Shown piece by piece: positions 36,198-45,176 of a stretch of 60,454 bases of DNA (the first letter of the stretch is position 1; each line of letters opens with the position of its first letter). Source of the stretch: Aureococcus anophagefferens. Taxonomy: Eukaryota; Sar; Pelagophyceae; Pelagomonadales; Pelagomonadaceae. The translations under genes and the position numbers were made by a program. The DNA lies in assembly GCF_000186865.1 (NCBI RefSeq), contig NW_008705614.1:2841-63294 (forward strand), in the 5' to 3' direction. The notes beneath the pieces were generated by a model. That model was given only the letters and a program-made list of their open reading frames with translations. It had not been told where the DNA came from and ran no database searches.

Positions 36198-36499
36198 GGT
36201 GCTTTCATGAGCACATAAGGCAGCCCACAAGCTCTGCGGATCTTTCTGTCCGAGAGATCTTTTGTCCGTCCTGGAACCGACGTTGGCTATGTGTTGAGCC
36301 AAGCCTTAAGTCCCGCCACACGTCTTCGCCTCCCGGCGCCGGTCCGCAGCCGCCGCCGACGCCGTCGCGCTCTCGTCGCGCTCCCAGCCCGCGGCGCGCG
36401 CGCACTCGTCGCAGCCGCCGCCGACGCCGTCGCGCTCCCGTCGCGCTCCCGGCCGGCGGCGCGCGCACACCACACCACACCACAGCACACCTTTACACC
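36198..36499. other. Divergent intergenic region with 65-bp tandem duplication
   Basis: 302 bp between the GT92-like and kinase-like starts. Two copies of a CCGCCGACGCCGTCGCGCTC-containing unit start at 36346 and 36411 (period 65 bp), followed by a short CACAC-rich tract just before the kinase ATG. No frame here looks coding; the long frames crossing it are read-through of GC-rich DNA. Confidence 0.6.
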
Positions 36500-39400
36500 A
36501 TGTCTTCGCGCCAGTCCTGGCTCGGCGCCCTGCCCGGCGCGAAGAAGGTCTACGGCGGCAACGCGGGGAAGAAGAAGCAACCCGCGGCGAAGGCGCGCGC
36601 GCCGCTCCGCACGCTGCAAACCAATGCCCTCGCGACGGTCGACGAGGACGCGTGGCTCGCGCCGTCGCGCAAGAACGCCTGCGCGACGCCGGAAGAAAAA
36701 GCCCCGAAGCCGCGCGCGCGCACCACGACCACGATGGCCGCGCGGGAGTCGTCGGCGCTCTTCGTCGACTCGTCGTCGGACGAGGAGCCGGAAGCGAAGA
36801 GCAAGGGCAAGGGCCTGGAGGGCGCGGTCGCGGCGGGCGCCGACGAGGACGTCGCCTGGCTCCGCGAGGCGCTCGGGGCCGAGGGGTTCGTGAGCTTCGG
36901 CAAGCGGACGGTGCGCGTGCCGAGGAGCTGGCGGCGGTCGCGGCGGTCGCGCGTCATCGGCTGGTGCGAGGACCTGGGGTTCCGCTGCGTGGCGACGGCG
37001 GAGTCGACGATCCTGGAGATGAGCAGCCGCGCCGTCGGCGAGCTGCGGGAGAAGCTCGCGGCGCGCGGCGGCGACGCGCCGGAGCCGGCGGAATCGCCCG
37101 CGCCGCCGCTCGAGGTCGTCGAGGCGCCGCGCGCGGCGGCGCGGCCGCCGCCCCCGGTCGTCGAACGCGACACGACCATCGACCTCACGGCGCTCCTCGA
37201 CAGCATGCGCTTCAAGGCGCCGCCGCCGCCGCCGGACGACGCGGCGCCGCCGCCGCCGGCGGACGACGACGCCGACGAGGCCGCGGACGCGTTCGACGCG
37301 TCGGCGCGCGGCGCGCCGTCCTTCGGCGACTCCCGGCGGTCGACGACGCACGGCGAGGCCGCGCGGCTCAAGCTCGCGCGGCGCCGGTCCATGGCGCAGC
37401 ACGGCCTCCTCCGGCGCCAGAGCTCCGTCGGCGGCGGCGGCGGCGCGTTCGGCCGCGCGAGCGGCTCCCTCGCGGCGGCCTTCGGCCGCACGAGCGCGTC
37501 GCGCGCCAGCGGCTCCCTCGCGCCGGCGCGCGGGTCCCTCGCGCCGGGCCGCGGGTCCGTCGCGCTCTGGGGCGTCGCCGAGGACGCCGTCGCCGTCGAG
37601 ACCGCGAAGCGCGGCGAGGCGGCCGCGGCGCGCGTCGCGCCCCGCTTCCGCGGCGACGCGCGGCGCGACGTCGTCGGCGCGTGGCTCACGGGCGAGGCGC
37701 GGCGCGGCCGCTGCGTCGTCGAGGCGGGCGCGGCCGCGCGCGGCGGCGCGTGCGTCGTCGACGTCGTGCCGTCGGCGCGCGGCGGGCTCCGCGCGGTCAA
37801 GGTCGCCCTGGCGCGGGACGGCGCCCGGGGCGTCGCCGTCGTCGAGACGGAGGCGCTCGGCACGGCCGCCGCGCTCGCGGCCGCGGCCGCGGCCGCGTGG
37901 CCCGCGGGCCTCGTCGTCCGGGGCCGCGACGACGACTACTTCCTGCCCGCGGCGCTCGTCGGCGCGCGGCTGCCGGCGCTCGCGACGCTCGCGGCGAGCG
38001 CGACGCGGCTCCTGCCCGGCGACGCGTGGCGCCGCGTGCTCGCGTTCGCGGGCGACCACCGCGGCGCGGCGGCGGCGTGCCGCGACGCCGCGCGCGCGGC
38101 CGAGGCCGCCGCGGCGGCCGCCGCGGGCCGCCTCGCCCTCGGGGGGGCGGGCGGGACGACGCGGACCTGGGCGTCCGTCGCGGCGGCCATGCCCGCGGGC
38201 CGGTTCCTCAGCGAGGGCGCGTTCAAGCGCGTCTTCGCCGTCGGCGACGAGGCCGTGGGCGTCGCGGACCTCGCGCTCCTCGGCGGCGACGCGGGCGCGG
38301 CCGCCGAGGCGGCGAAGGAGCTCGAGATCTCGACGCGCCTCGCCCAGCTCCTCGACCGCGGCTGCTGCCCGAACTTTGTGGCCGCGCGCGGCGCGTTCGC
38401 GTGCGACGCGCCGCCCGGCGCCGCGTGGGGCGGCGCCGCGGCCAAGGGCAACCGCAAGAAGAAGGGCGCCAGATGGCTCTACGCGCGCATGGAGCTCTGC
38501 GGCCACGGCGACGTCGAGGGCTGGCTCCGGAGCCTGCCGGGCGGCGCGCTGCCCGACGGCGCGACGCTCGCGCTCTTCTTCCAGATGTGCTTCTCGCTCT
38601 ACGCGTCGCGCGCGGCGCTGGGCCTGCGCCACTACGACGTCAAGCTCCTCAACTTCCTCGCGGCGCCCGTGGCGGCGGCCACCGTCGCGCGCTACGCCGT
38701 CGGGCCCGCGGCGTTCGACCTCCGGCTCGACCCCGCTCTGTGCGGCGCGTGGGCGAAGCTCGCGGACTTTGGGACGAGCCGCTGCGACGCCGCGAGCCTC
38801 GGGGCCCACGCCGACGGGAGCCTGCTGACGACGGTGGAGAACGCGCCCGCGGATCTGCTCGTCGCGGGCGACGCCGCGGACTTCCACGGCTTCGCGCACG
38901 ACACGTTCTCGCTCGGGCTCGCCGCGGTGCACCTCTTCGGCGGGTGCGCGCCCTACGAGGAGCTCATGGCGGACTGCACCTGCCCGGCGCCCCTGCGCGG
39001 CGCCCTGGCCAAGCTCTGGCTCGCGGACGGCGGCGGCTTCGGCGCCGTCGCGCGGACCTGTAGGACCGTCTACGACGACGACGGCGCGGGGAACCCCGGC
39101 GACGCGTCGTCCGACGACGATGGCGTCGGCGAGCCCTACGACCGCACGCTCTTCGACACGCTCTACCGCTTCTTCGTGCTCCTCGGCGTGCCCGAGGCGG
39201 ACGCGCTCGGCCCCGCGGGCGCAACCGGTGCTCGCGGCCGCGCGCGACCACCTCCTCGGCGACGCGCCCGCGGGCGCGAAGAAGAAGAAGAAGGCCGCGA
39301 CCAAGGCCGCGCGCCGCGCCGACCAGCGGCGCGCCAGGGTGCGCAAGCGCTTCGCCGACGACGCCGCGCGCTTCGATTTCGAAACCGGCGACGCGCCGGC

Positions 39401-39608
39401 GATCGCGCGCTGCCGGGCGCGCTTCGGCGAGAACCTGCCCCTGCTCAAGGCCATGCTCGCCTTCGACGCGGCCCGGCGGCCGACGATGCGGGCCCTCCTC
39501 CTGTCGCCCCTCTTCGCGCCGCTCCGCGCGACGGGCGAGCTCCGCGCGGACGCGGTCTTCGCGACCTTCGCGCGCCGCGACGACGCCGCGCCGATCCCCG
39601 ACGTTTAA
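36500..39608 (+). CDS. Protein kinase-like protein with degenerate Lys motif and frame break
   Basis: The start is the ATG at 36500 (MSSRQSWLGALPGAKKVYGG). The N-terminal 550 residues are mostly disordered with acidic, Pro-rich and SGSLAPARGSLAPGRGS repeats, apart from a small helical module near 120-170. The kinase-like domain starts near 565 with the Gly loop FLSEGAFKRVFAVG. The beta-3 segment AVGVADLALL lacks the usual VAIK lysine. LRHYDVKLLNFL (about 710) replaces HRD with HYD but keeps D-K-N. LADFGTSR (about 755) is DFG, and VENAPADLL stands in for APE. Near 39228 one extra base shifts the frame; the next frame continues cleanly through DAARRPTMRALLLSPLF (subdomain XI) to TAA at 39606-39608. 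Whether it is catalytically active is uncertain. Confidence 0.75.
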
Positions 39609-39627
39609 GAAATCGCGGGGAGTTCTC

Positions 39628-40488
39628 TTAGCTCGCGCGGTCGACGACGATGCCCCCCGTGGACGTGATCAGCTTCGCGGCGAGGAGCGCGAAGGCGGCG
39701 CAGGGGACCCAGGCCCGCAGCGCCGCGGCGACGGCCGCGGCGGCGCCGAAGCCGCCGGCGAGCGCGGACCGGGGCGTGGGCTTGCGCGCGACGACGGCCT
39801 TCCAGTCGCCGGCCGTCGCGTCCTCCGCGTCGCAGGCCTTGAAGACGAAGACCGTGCCGGACGAGCCGCCGCGCGACACGCGGATCTGATCATCCAAATA
39901 CGTCGTGTCGAGGCGCACCTCCGACGTCGGGCCCAGGTCCAGCGTCAGCGGGCCGAAGGCGACGCGCGGGCTCCGGAAGGCCGCGCGGATCGTGTTCTCG
40001 GAAAGCGTGCGATTCCACCGCGCGCCGAGCGCCTCCCGGTCGGCCTCGGGCTCGACCGCGCCCCGGAGCACGACGGAGCCCGGCAGCAGGCCGAGGAGCC
40101 GGAACTTGATGAAGTTGATCGCGAGGTTGCCGGTGCTGTGGTAGAGCACGTGCTGGTACATGGCCGTCGTGCGGAAGAGCAGCCGGCCGACGCGGCCGCG
40201 GAACCGGCCGCCGGCCGCGTTCGCCTTCTTGCTCGAGCGCTGGCCGACGTAGGCGACCTCGCACTCGCGGTAGAGCCACTCGGGCGAGTCCGCCGCGACG
40301 GTGCCCTCGTAGGAGCGCTCGAGCCGCGCGACGAGGCCGTCGACGATCTGCCGTTGCTCCGCCGACGCCTTGACGCCGCGGTCCGTCGACTGCACGGCGT
40401 TTAGTAGTTCGTTGACGTAGCGCGACGTGCGCGCCGTCGGCGCGGTCAACGCTGCGGCGCTGGCGAGGAGGGAGAGGAGCAGTGGCAT
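39628..40488 (-). CDS. Plastid lipid-associated protein (PAP/fibrillin) family
   Basis: 286 residues from the ATG at 40488; an in-frame ATG at 40515 would add nine residues. MPLLLSLLASAAALTAPTAR is a signal peptide followed by a short transit-like stretch, as expected for import into a secondary plastid. The fibrillin fold starts with RYVNELLNAVQSTDRGVKAS and SPEWLYRECEVAYVGQ. The C-terminal half holds the conserved strands FGPLTLDLGPTSEVRLDTTY and then LDDQIRVSRGG plus FVFKA. A C-terminal hydrophobic stretch (about 255-280) may anchor it. Fibrillins bind lipids and quinones in plastoglobules and thylakoids. It is divergent from the gene at 40602 with only 113 bp between starts. Confidence 0.82.
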   Translation of the reverse strand: MPLLLSLLASAAALTAPTARTSRYVNELLNAVQSTDRGVKASAEQRQIVDGLVARLERSYEGTVAADSPEWLYRECEVAYVGQRSSKKANAAGGRFRGRVGRLLFRTTAMYQHVLYHSTGNLAINFIKFRLLGLLPGSVVLRGAVEPEADREALGARWNRTLSENTIRAAFRSPRVAFGPLTLDLGPTSEVRLDTTYLDDQIRVSRGGSSGTVFVFKACDAEDATAGDWKAVVARKPTPRSALAGGFGAAAAVAAALRAWVPCAAFALLAAKLITSTGGIVVDRAS

Positions 40489-40601
40489 CCGAAACGGCGG
40501 CGTTTTGGCGCCCATCGAGTTCTCAGCTGTTGACCTCAACTACAGCATCAACCGCTTCAACATCAAGGGCTGCCGGCCATCTCAGCCCGCCGCGCGCCGC
40601 C

Positions 40602-42836
40602 ATGGTGGCCGGCCGCTGCGCCGCGCGGCGCGTGCTCGCGCTCGCCGCATTATTGTCAGCGACCGCGCGGGCTCGCATGGGGTCGCCGTGCATGAAAAAC
40701 ACGCCGGCGTGCAAGCTCAAGGCCGAGGTCGGCCACGTCGCCGACTCGGCCAAGGCCGCCGAGTTCGCGCGGCGCGAGGGCTCCGCGGCGTTCGAGGCGA
40801 CGCGCGCGGCCACCGTGGAGCGCGTCATCGCCGGGCGCGAGGCGTCCCTCGCGGCGCGCATCGCGGCGTCGACGGCCCGCGCGCGCGGCGCGATCGCCGC
40901 GGCGGCGGCGGCGGCGCGCGACCGGTCGCCGCGGCGCGACGGCGACGCGCGCGGCCGCGGCGGCGACGCGCCCGGCCTGCCGCACGCCATGGAGCTCATG
41001 TTCGCCGCCGTCGACGCCCAGCGGCACACCTGGGCCGCCCAGCGCGAGGCCTACCTGGCCGTCGCGACGTCCGAGCGCGAAGGCCGGCGGGAGTTCAAGG
41101 CCACGGGCGACGACTACGGCGCCGCGGCGCGCGCGCCCGAGGCCCGCGTGCTCCAGCGCGTCGCCGACGTGCTCCGGGACGCGGCGGCGGCCGGCGCCGC
41201 CGCGGAGCGGCGCGCGCGCGCGACGCAGAACCTCACGGCGGCCAAGGAGGCCGCGGGCGCGGCGGCGCTCTCGGAGGTCGCGGCGGCGGGCGCGGCCTAC
41301 GAGGCGCGGCGCTCCGGCGCGCGGGCCGCGGCGTCGGCGGCGGCCGCCCGGGCCGCGAGCCGCGCGGCGCTGGCGGCCGCGCGCGCGGACGCGCGCGCCG
41401 TCGTCGACGAGGTCGGCGCCGCGCGCGCGGCCGCGGCGCGCTCCTACGACCGCGCGAAAACCGCGGCCGCGCGGAGCGGCGCCTGCGCCGCGGCGAACCG
41501 CAACGTCACGCAGCGCTACGGCGCCTGCCGCGCGGCGGACCCGCCCTCCGACAAACGGCGGCGGCTCCAGGACAACGTCTTCTCGGCGTCCGAGTTCCTC
41601 GACTACGACCGCGGCGGCTTCGTCGCGGCGACCTTCGACGCGTCCGTCTTCGCGCTGCCCGGCGCGCGCCTCCTGGAGCACTGGGACCTGCGCCACGTCG
41701 GCGTCTTCAACCCGTCGGTCGTCGCGCTGCCCGCGGCTCTCCGGGACACGCTGCGGCGGTCCGTCTACCCGGACGCGTACTACGTCGCGACGGTGCGCCA
41801 CAGCTGGGAGCAGTGCTTCCGCTTCGACATCGGCCACGCGAAATGGGCGACGGTGGGGCCGGACCGGTCCGACGCGGAGCGGCCGGGCCGCCACACGTCC
41901 GTCGTCCTCCTCGACCGCGACCTCTGCGCGCTCGGCCTCGCGGCGCAGCGCTTCCCGGACCCCTGGGACGCGCGGCGCGGCGACGTCGGCTGGCTCGCCG
42001 AGGACGTGCGCCTCTTCGCCCACAACGCGCAGTCGCCCCTGGACAGCCGGTTGATCGCGACGGCCGTCGTCGTCCACGACAAGTCGTTCTCCGACTACGA
42101 CCAGGAGCACTTCAACCAGAGCTTCGGCGTCTTCGAGCTCGTGCTCGACGTCGACGCGAAGCGGCGGCCGACGGCGCGCTACATCCCCCTGCCGGGCGAG
42201 TACTACGGCGCGGCGGCGCGGGGCCACGCGGCCGTCACGGAAGTCCGCAACGTCGGCGTCTTCGACGGCGGCGACGATCTGGACTTCCTGCTCTTCCTCG
42301 GCGCCGAGGCCCAGGTCTCGAAACGGCTCTTCCCCATCCCGACGCGCCCGGCCGTGACGCCCCTGACGGGCTACTTTGGCAAGTGGCTCCACAACAACGT
42401 GAACCCGTTGTTGTTAAAGCGCCACGGCCTGCTGCTCGCCGTGGGCCACGAGCACAGCAACGAGCGCAACGACGAGGTCCACCGGACGACGTCCTGGCAC
42501 ACCTACCTCCACTACTTTCTGCTCTACAACGCGTCGGCGCCGCACGCGCTCCTCGCGCGGTCGCCGCCCTTTTGCTTCGCGTCGCTCGACGATCCCGCCA
42601 GGTGCGACCTCATCCAGTTCGTCTCGTCGCTGTCCTTCGCGCGGCCAAACGACGACGACCGGCGGGGCCGGGGGCACGACCTGCTCCTGGGCTACGGCAT
42701 CAACGACTGCCGGGGCGCGCTCGTGCGGCTGCCCCTGCGCGCCGTCCTCGACTTCACCGCGTCCTGCGGCCTCGACCCGACGCTCGCGAGCCTCAAGGTC
42801 GCCTCGGAGTCGCGGACCGGCCACCGGAGATCTTAA
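40602..42836 (+). CDS. Secreted coiled-coil protein with putative beta-propeller sugar-enzyme domain
   Basis: 744 residues from the ATG at 40602 (MVAGRCAARRVLALAALLSA, signal peptide or anchor). The open frame upstream to 40482 overlaps the fibrillin 5' end and is not needed. Residues about 30-310 are an Ala/Arg-rich helical region. From about 340 on there is a beta-rich domain: LRHVGVFNPSVVALP, YYVATVRHSWEQC, DDLDFLLFLGAEAQVSKRLF, LLLAVGHEHSNERNDEVHR, PPFCF, and near the end LLLGYGINDCRGALVRLPL. The blade-like order and the NPSVV and SYGINDC-type motifs recall the five-bladed propellers of GH43/GH130 relatives and sugar-related domains in bacteria. I am not sure of the family. The TAA stop overlaps the convergent stop at 42833. 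Confidence 0.6.
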   Translation: MVAGRCAARRVLALAALLSATARARMGSPCMKNTPACKLKAEVGHVADSAKAAEFARREGSAAFEATRAATVERVIAGREASLAARIAASTARARGAIAAAAAAARDRSPRRDGDARGRGGDAPGLPHAMELMFAAVDAQRHTWAAQREAYLAVATSEREGRREFKATGDDYGAAARAPEARVLQRVADVLRDAAAAGAAAERRARATQNLTAAKEAAGAAALSEVAAAGAAYEARRSGARAAASAAAARAASRAALAAARADARAVVDEVGAARAAAARSYDRAKTAAARSGACAAANRNVTQRYGACRAADPPSDKRRRLQDNVFSASEFLDYDRGGFVAATFDASVFALPGARLLEHWDLRHVGVFNPSVVALPAALRDTLRRSVYPDAYYVATVRHSWEQCFRFDIGHAKWATVGPDRSDAERPGRHTSVVLLDRDLCALGLAAQRFPDPWDARRGDVGWLAEDVRLFAHNAQSPLDSRLIATAVVVHDKSFSDYDQEHFNQSFGVFELVLDVDAKRRPTARYIPLPGEYYGAAARGHAAVTEVRNVGVFDGGDDLDFLLFLGAEAQVSKRLFPIPTRPAVTPLTGYFGKWLHNNVNPLLLKRHGLLLAVGHEHSNERNDEVHRTTSWHTYLHYFLLYNASAPHALLARSPPFCFASLDDPARCDLIQFVSSLSFARPNDDDRRGRGHDLLLGYGINDCRGALVRLPLRAVLDFTASCGLDPTLASLKVASESRTGHRRS

Positions 42837-45040
42837 TCGTCGTCGCCCCGGTTCGCGGCGTCGGGGTCGACCTCGAAGGTGCCGCTCGCGTCGAAGCCGT
42901 CGCTCGACCGCCGCGTCGGGGGCTTCGCGGCGCCGCGGCCGCCCCGGCCCCGGCCGCCGCGGCCGAGCGCGCTCCGGTTCACGCCGCCGGCCGCGCCGAG
43001 GCGGCTCATGTGCTTCGTTTTCAACGCGTCGTGCTTCTTCTTCTCTTCGGCCTCTTTCAACACCTTGGCGCGCTGCTCGGGGTCCATGGCCTCGAGGGCC
43101 CGGGCCTCCTTGTCGGCCGCGGCCTTCTTCTCGGCCTGCATCTTCGCGAAGTGCGCCGTCTCGCGGCTGCTCGACGAGGAAGACGCGGCGGGCGGCGGCG
43201 CGGCCTTGGCGACGGCCTTGGGCACGGGCGGCGGCTTCGGCGCGGCCGGCGGCTTCGCGACCACTGGCGGCCTTGGCGCGGCCGGCGGCTTCGCGACCGC
43301 CGGGGGCGGTTTGGGGGTCGCGTCGCCGCCGTCGTCGTCGCCGCCGTCACGGTTCGCGGCGTCGGGGTCGACCTCGAAGGTGCCGCTCGCGTCGAAGCCG
43401 TCGCTCGACCGCCGCGTCGGGGGCTTCGCGGCGGCGCCGCGGCCGCCCCGGCCCCGGCCGCCGCGGCCGAGCGCGCTCCGATTCACGCCGCCGGCCGCGC
43501 CGAGGCGGCTCATGTGCTTCGTTTTGAGCGCGTCGTGCTTCTTCTTCTCTTCCGCCTCTTTCAGGACCTTGGCGCGCTGCTCGGGGTCCATGGCCTCGAG
43601 GGCCCGGGCCTCCTTGTCGGCGGCGGCCTTCTTCTCGGCCTGCATCTTCGCAAAGTGCGCCGTCTCCCGGCTGCTCGACGACGAGGACGACGCGGGCGGC
43701 GCGGCCTTGGCGACGGCCCTGGGCACGGGCGGCGGCGCCGCGGCGGGCCTCGGCGACGCCGCGGGCTTCTGCGACGCGGGCGTCCGCGGCGTCCGCGGCG
43801 GCGCGTCGTGCAATTTCGCCGGGCTCCGCGGCGTCGCGGGAACCTTGGGCGCCGCGAGGGCCGCCGGGTGGGTCCAGGACGTCTCGCCCGTCTGCTCGTT
43901 GAAGTAGTAGGGCTGGCCGTCGAGGAGGCCGCGCGTCCACGCCGGGTAGCCGTCGACGCGGTGCTCCGGGTTCGTCCACGACGTGCGGCCCGTCTTCGCG
44001 TGGTGGTAGTAGGTCTGCCCCTCGGGCGTCGCCACGGCCTCCCACTCCGAGATCAGCGCCCGCTCCTGGGCCTCGACGACGACGGGCACGAGCGACGGGT
44101 CCTCGCCGCGGACCGCGGGGCTCTTCGGCGTCCGCGGCGTCGCGGCGCGCCGGGGCTCCCGCGGCGACGCGATGGGGTTCGTCGCGCCGAGCTCGACGGC
44201 GCCCGCGTCCCCGCCCTTGCGGGGCCGCCGGCAGCGGAACGCGCACGCGGCGCAGCCGACGAGCGCGAGGAGCAGGACGGCGGCCGCGACGGCGCGCGCG
44301 TTCGTCGCCGTGAGGCAGAGGAGCGTGACGCAGTCGCCGTCGTCGTCGTCGTCGCCGTAGGAGATCTTCGGCGTCGTCGGCGCGGGCGTCGGCGCGGGCG
44401 CGGGCGCGGGCGTCGGCGCGGCGGCGGCGGCGGCGGCGGACGGCGGCGGCGACGGCGGCGCGACGGGAGCGGCCGTCGGCGCGGACGTCGGCGCGGCTGA
44501 TGGCGTCGTCGGCGCGGGCGTCGGCGCGTCCGTCGCCGCCATGGCGGCGGACGAAAAGGCTTCGATCGTCATCGTGTCTTGCACCTCCCAGTCGTGCGCG
44601 CACGGCTCGCCGTCCTCGTAGACCTCGCCAAACTCGCACGCCGCTCTGACGCACGGTTCGAAGAGCGCCGGATCTTCGTTGATACTCTCCCAGTTGCCCA
44701 TCACGGTCGCGCAGAGGTCCGCGTCGCACGCCATCGCGAAGTGGAACGGCACGGGACAGACGCCGGTGTCGTAGCAGTCCGCGTCGTCGGCGAAGTCGTT
44801 TTTCGCGGAGATGTTTGCGATGGCGATGTTCGTGCTCGTGCAGTAGTGGAGCGCGCGGGCGACGACGGCGTCCAGCTCATCGAAGCCGGGTCCGCTGATC
44901 GGTACGATGTTCATGGTGAGGGTGCCGGCGATGGTGTCGTCCGATGGCTGCGTCGTTTCCGAGAACGGCGTCGGGGCCCTGCTGGGACCGTCGGTCGCCG
45001 CGGCGAGGGCGAGGAGGACCAGGACGACAGCGGAGCCCAT
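42833..45040 (-). CDS. Type I membrane protein with two cytoplasmic WW domains
   Basis: 735 residues from the ATG at 45040. It has a signal peptide (MGSAVVLVLLALAAATDG) and a small Cys-containing ectodomain (about 35-160) with the alpha/beta pattern common in stramenopile surface proteins. A Pro-Ala-Thr stalk (about 165-225) leads to a transmembrane helix AVAAAVLLLALVGCAACAF (about 248-266). Inside the cell lie two WW domains: EWEAVATPEGQTYYHHAKTG ending in TSWTNP (about 331-361) and LLDGQPYYFNEQTGETSWTH (about 370-394). Then comes a tandem copy of a 130-residue module with Ser run, helical MQAEKKAAADKEARALEAMD and RG-rich segments. WW domains bind Pro-rich motifs, which are abundant in neighbouring proteins. 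A signalling receptor or tether is a reasonable guess. Confidence 0.8.
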   Translation of the reverse strand: MGSAVVLVLLALAAATDGPSRAPTPFSETTQPSDDTIAGTLTMNIVPISGPGFDELDAVVARALHYCTSTNIAIANISAKNDFADDADCYDTGVCPVPFHFAMACDADLCATVMGNWESINEDPALFEPCVRAACEFGEVYEDGEPCAHDWEVQDTMTIEAFSSAAMAATDAPTPAPTTPSAAPTSAPTAAPVAPPSPPPSAAAAAAAPTPAPAPAPTPAPTTPKISYGDDDDDGDCVTLLCLTATNARAVAAAVLLLALVGCAACAFRCRRPRKGGDAGAVELGATNPIASPREPRRAATPRTPKSPAVRGEDPSLVPVVVEAQERALISEWEAVATPEGQTYYHHAKTGRTSWTNPEHRVDGYPAWTRGLLDGQPYYFNEQTGETSWTHPAALAAPKVPATPRSPAKLHDAPPRTPRTPASQKPAASPRPAAAPPPVPRAVAKAAPPASSSSSSSRETAHFAKMQAEKKAAADKEARALEAMDPEQRAKVLKEAEEKKKHDALKTKHMSRLGAAGGVNRSALGRGGRGRGGRGAAAKPPTRRSSDGFDASGTFEVDPDAANRDGGDDDGGDATPKPPPAVAKPPAAPRPPVVAKPPAAPKPPPVPKAVAKAAPPPAASSSSSSRETAHFAKMQAEKKAAADKEARALEAMDPEQRAKVLKEAEEKKKHDALKTKHMSRLGAAGGVNRSALGRGGRGRGGRGAAKPPTRRSSDGFDASGTFEVDPDAANRGDDD
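42851..43737. repeat. In-gene direct duplication, ~385 bp, 501-bp offset
   Basis: The segment 42851-43235 is repeated nearly identically at 43352-43737 (offset 501 bp = 167 codons), encoding the duplicated cytoplasmic module of the WW-domain protein. Differences are few and mostly length changes in Ala, Gly and Ser runs. The intervening 115 bp encode Pro/Lys-rich linkers with their own short repeat. Confidence 0.9.
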
Positions 45041-45052
45041 GGCGCCGGCGCC

Positions 45053-45117
45053 GACGGCACGAACAGGCGCTTCTCGAGGCAGCCCGACGGCACGAACAGG
45101 CGCTCTCGAGGCAGCCC
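45053..45117. repeat. 32-33-bp direct repeat, two copies
   Basis: GACGGCACGAACAGGCGCTT... occurs at 45053-45085 and again at 45086-45117 with one base missing. It lies 13 bp upstream of the WW-protein ATG, in its 5' leader or core promoter, between that gene and the UNC93-like 3' end. Confidence 0.85.
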
Positions 45118-45176
45118 GAGCGCTTGTCCACGTGTGGCCTCAGAAACCGCTCGTAAAAAAGTTCAAGCTGCTCGTT

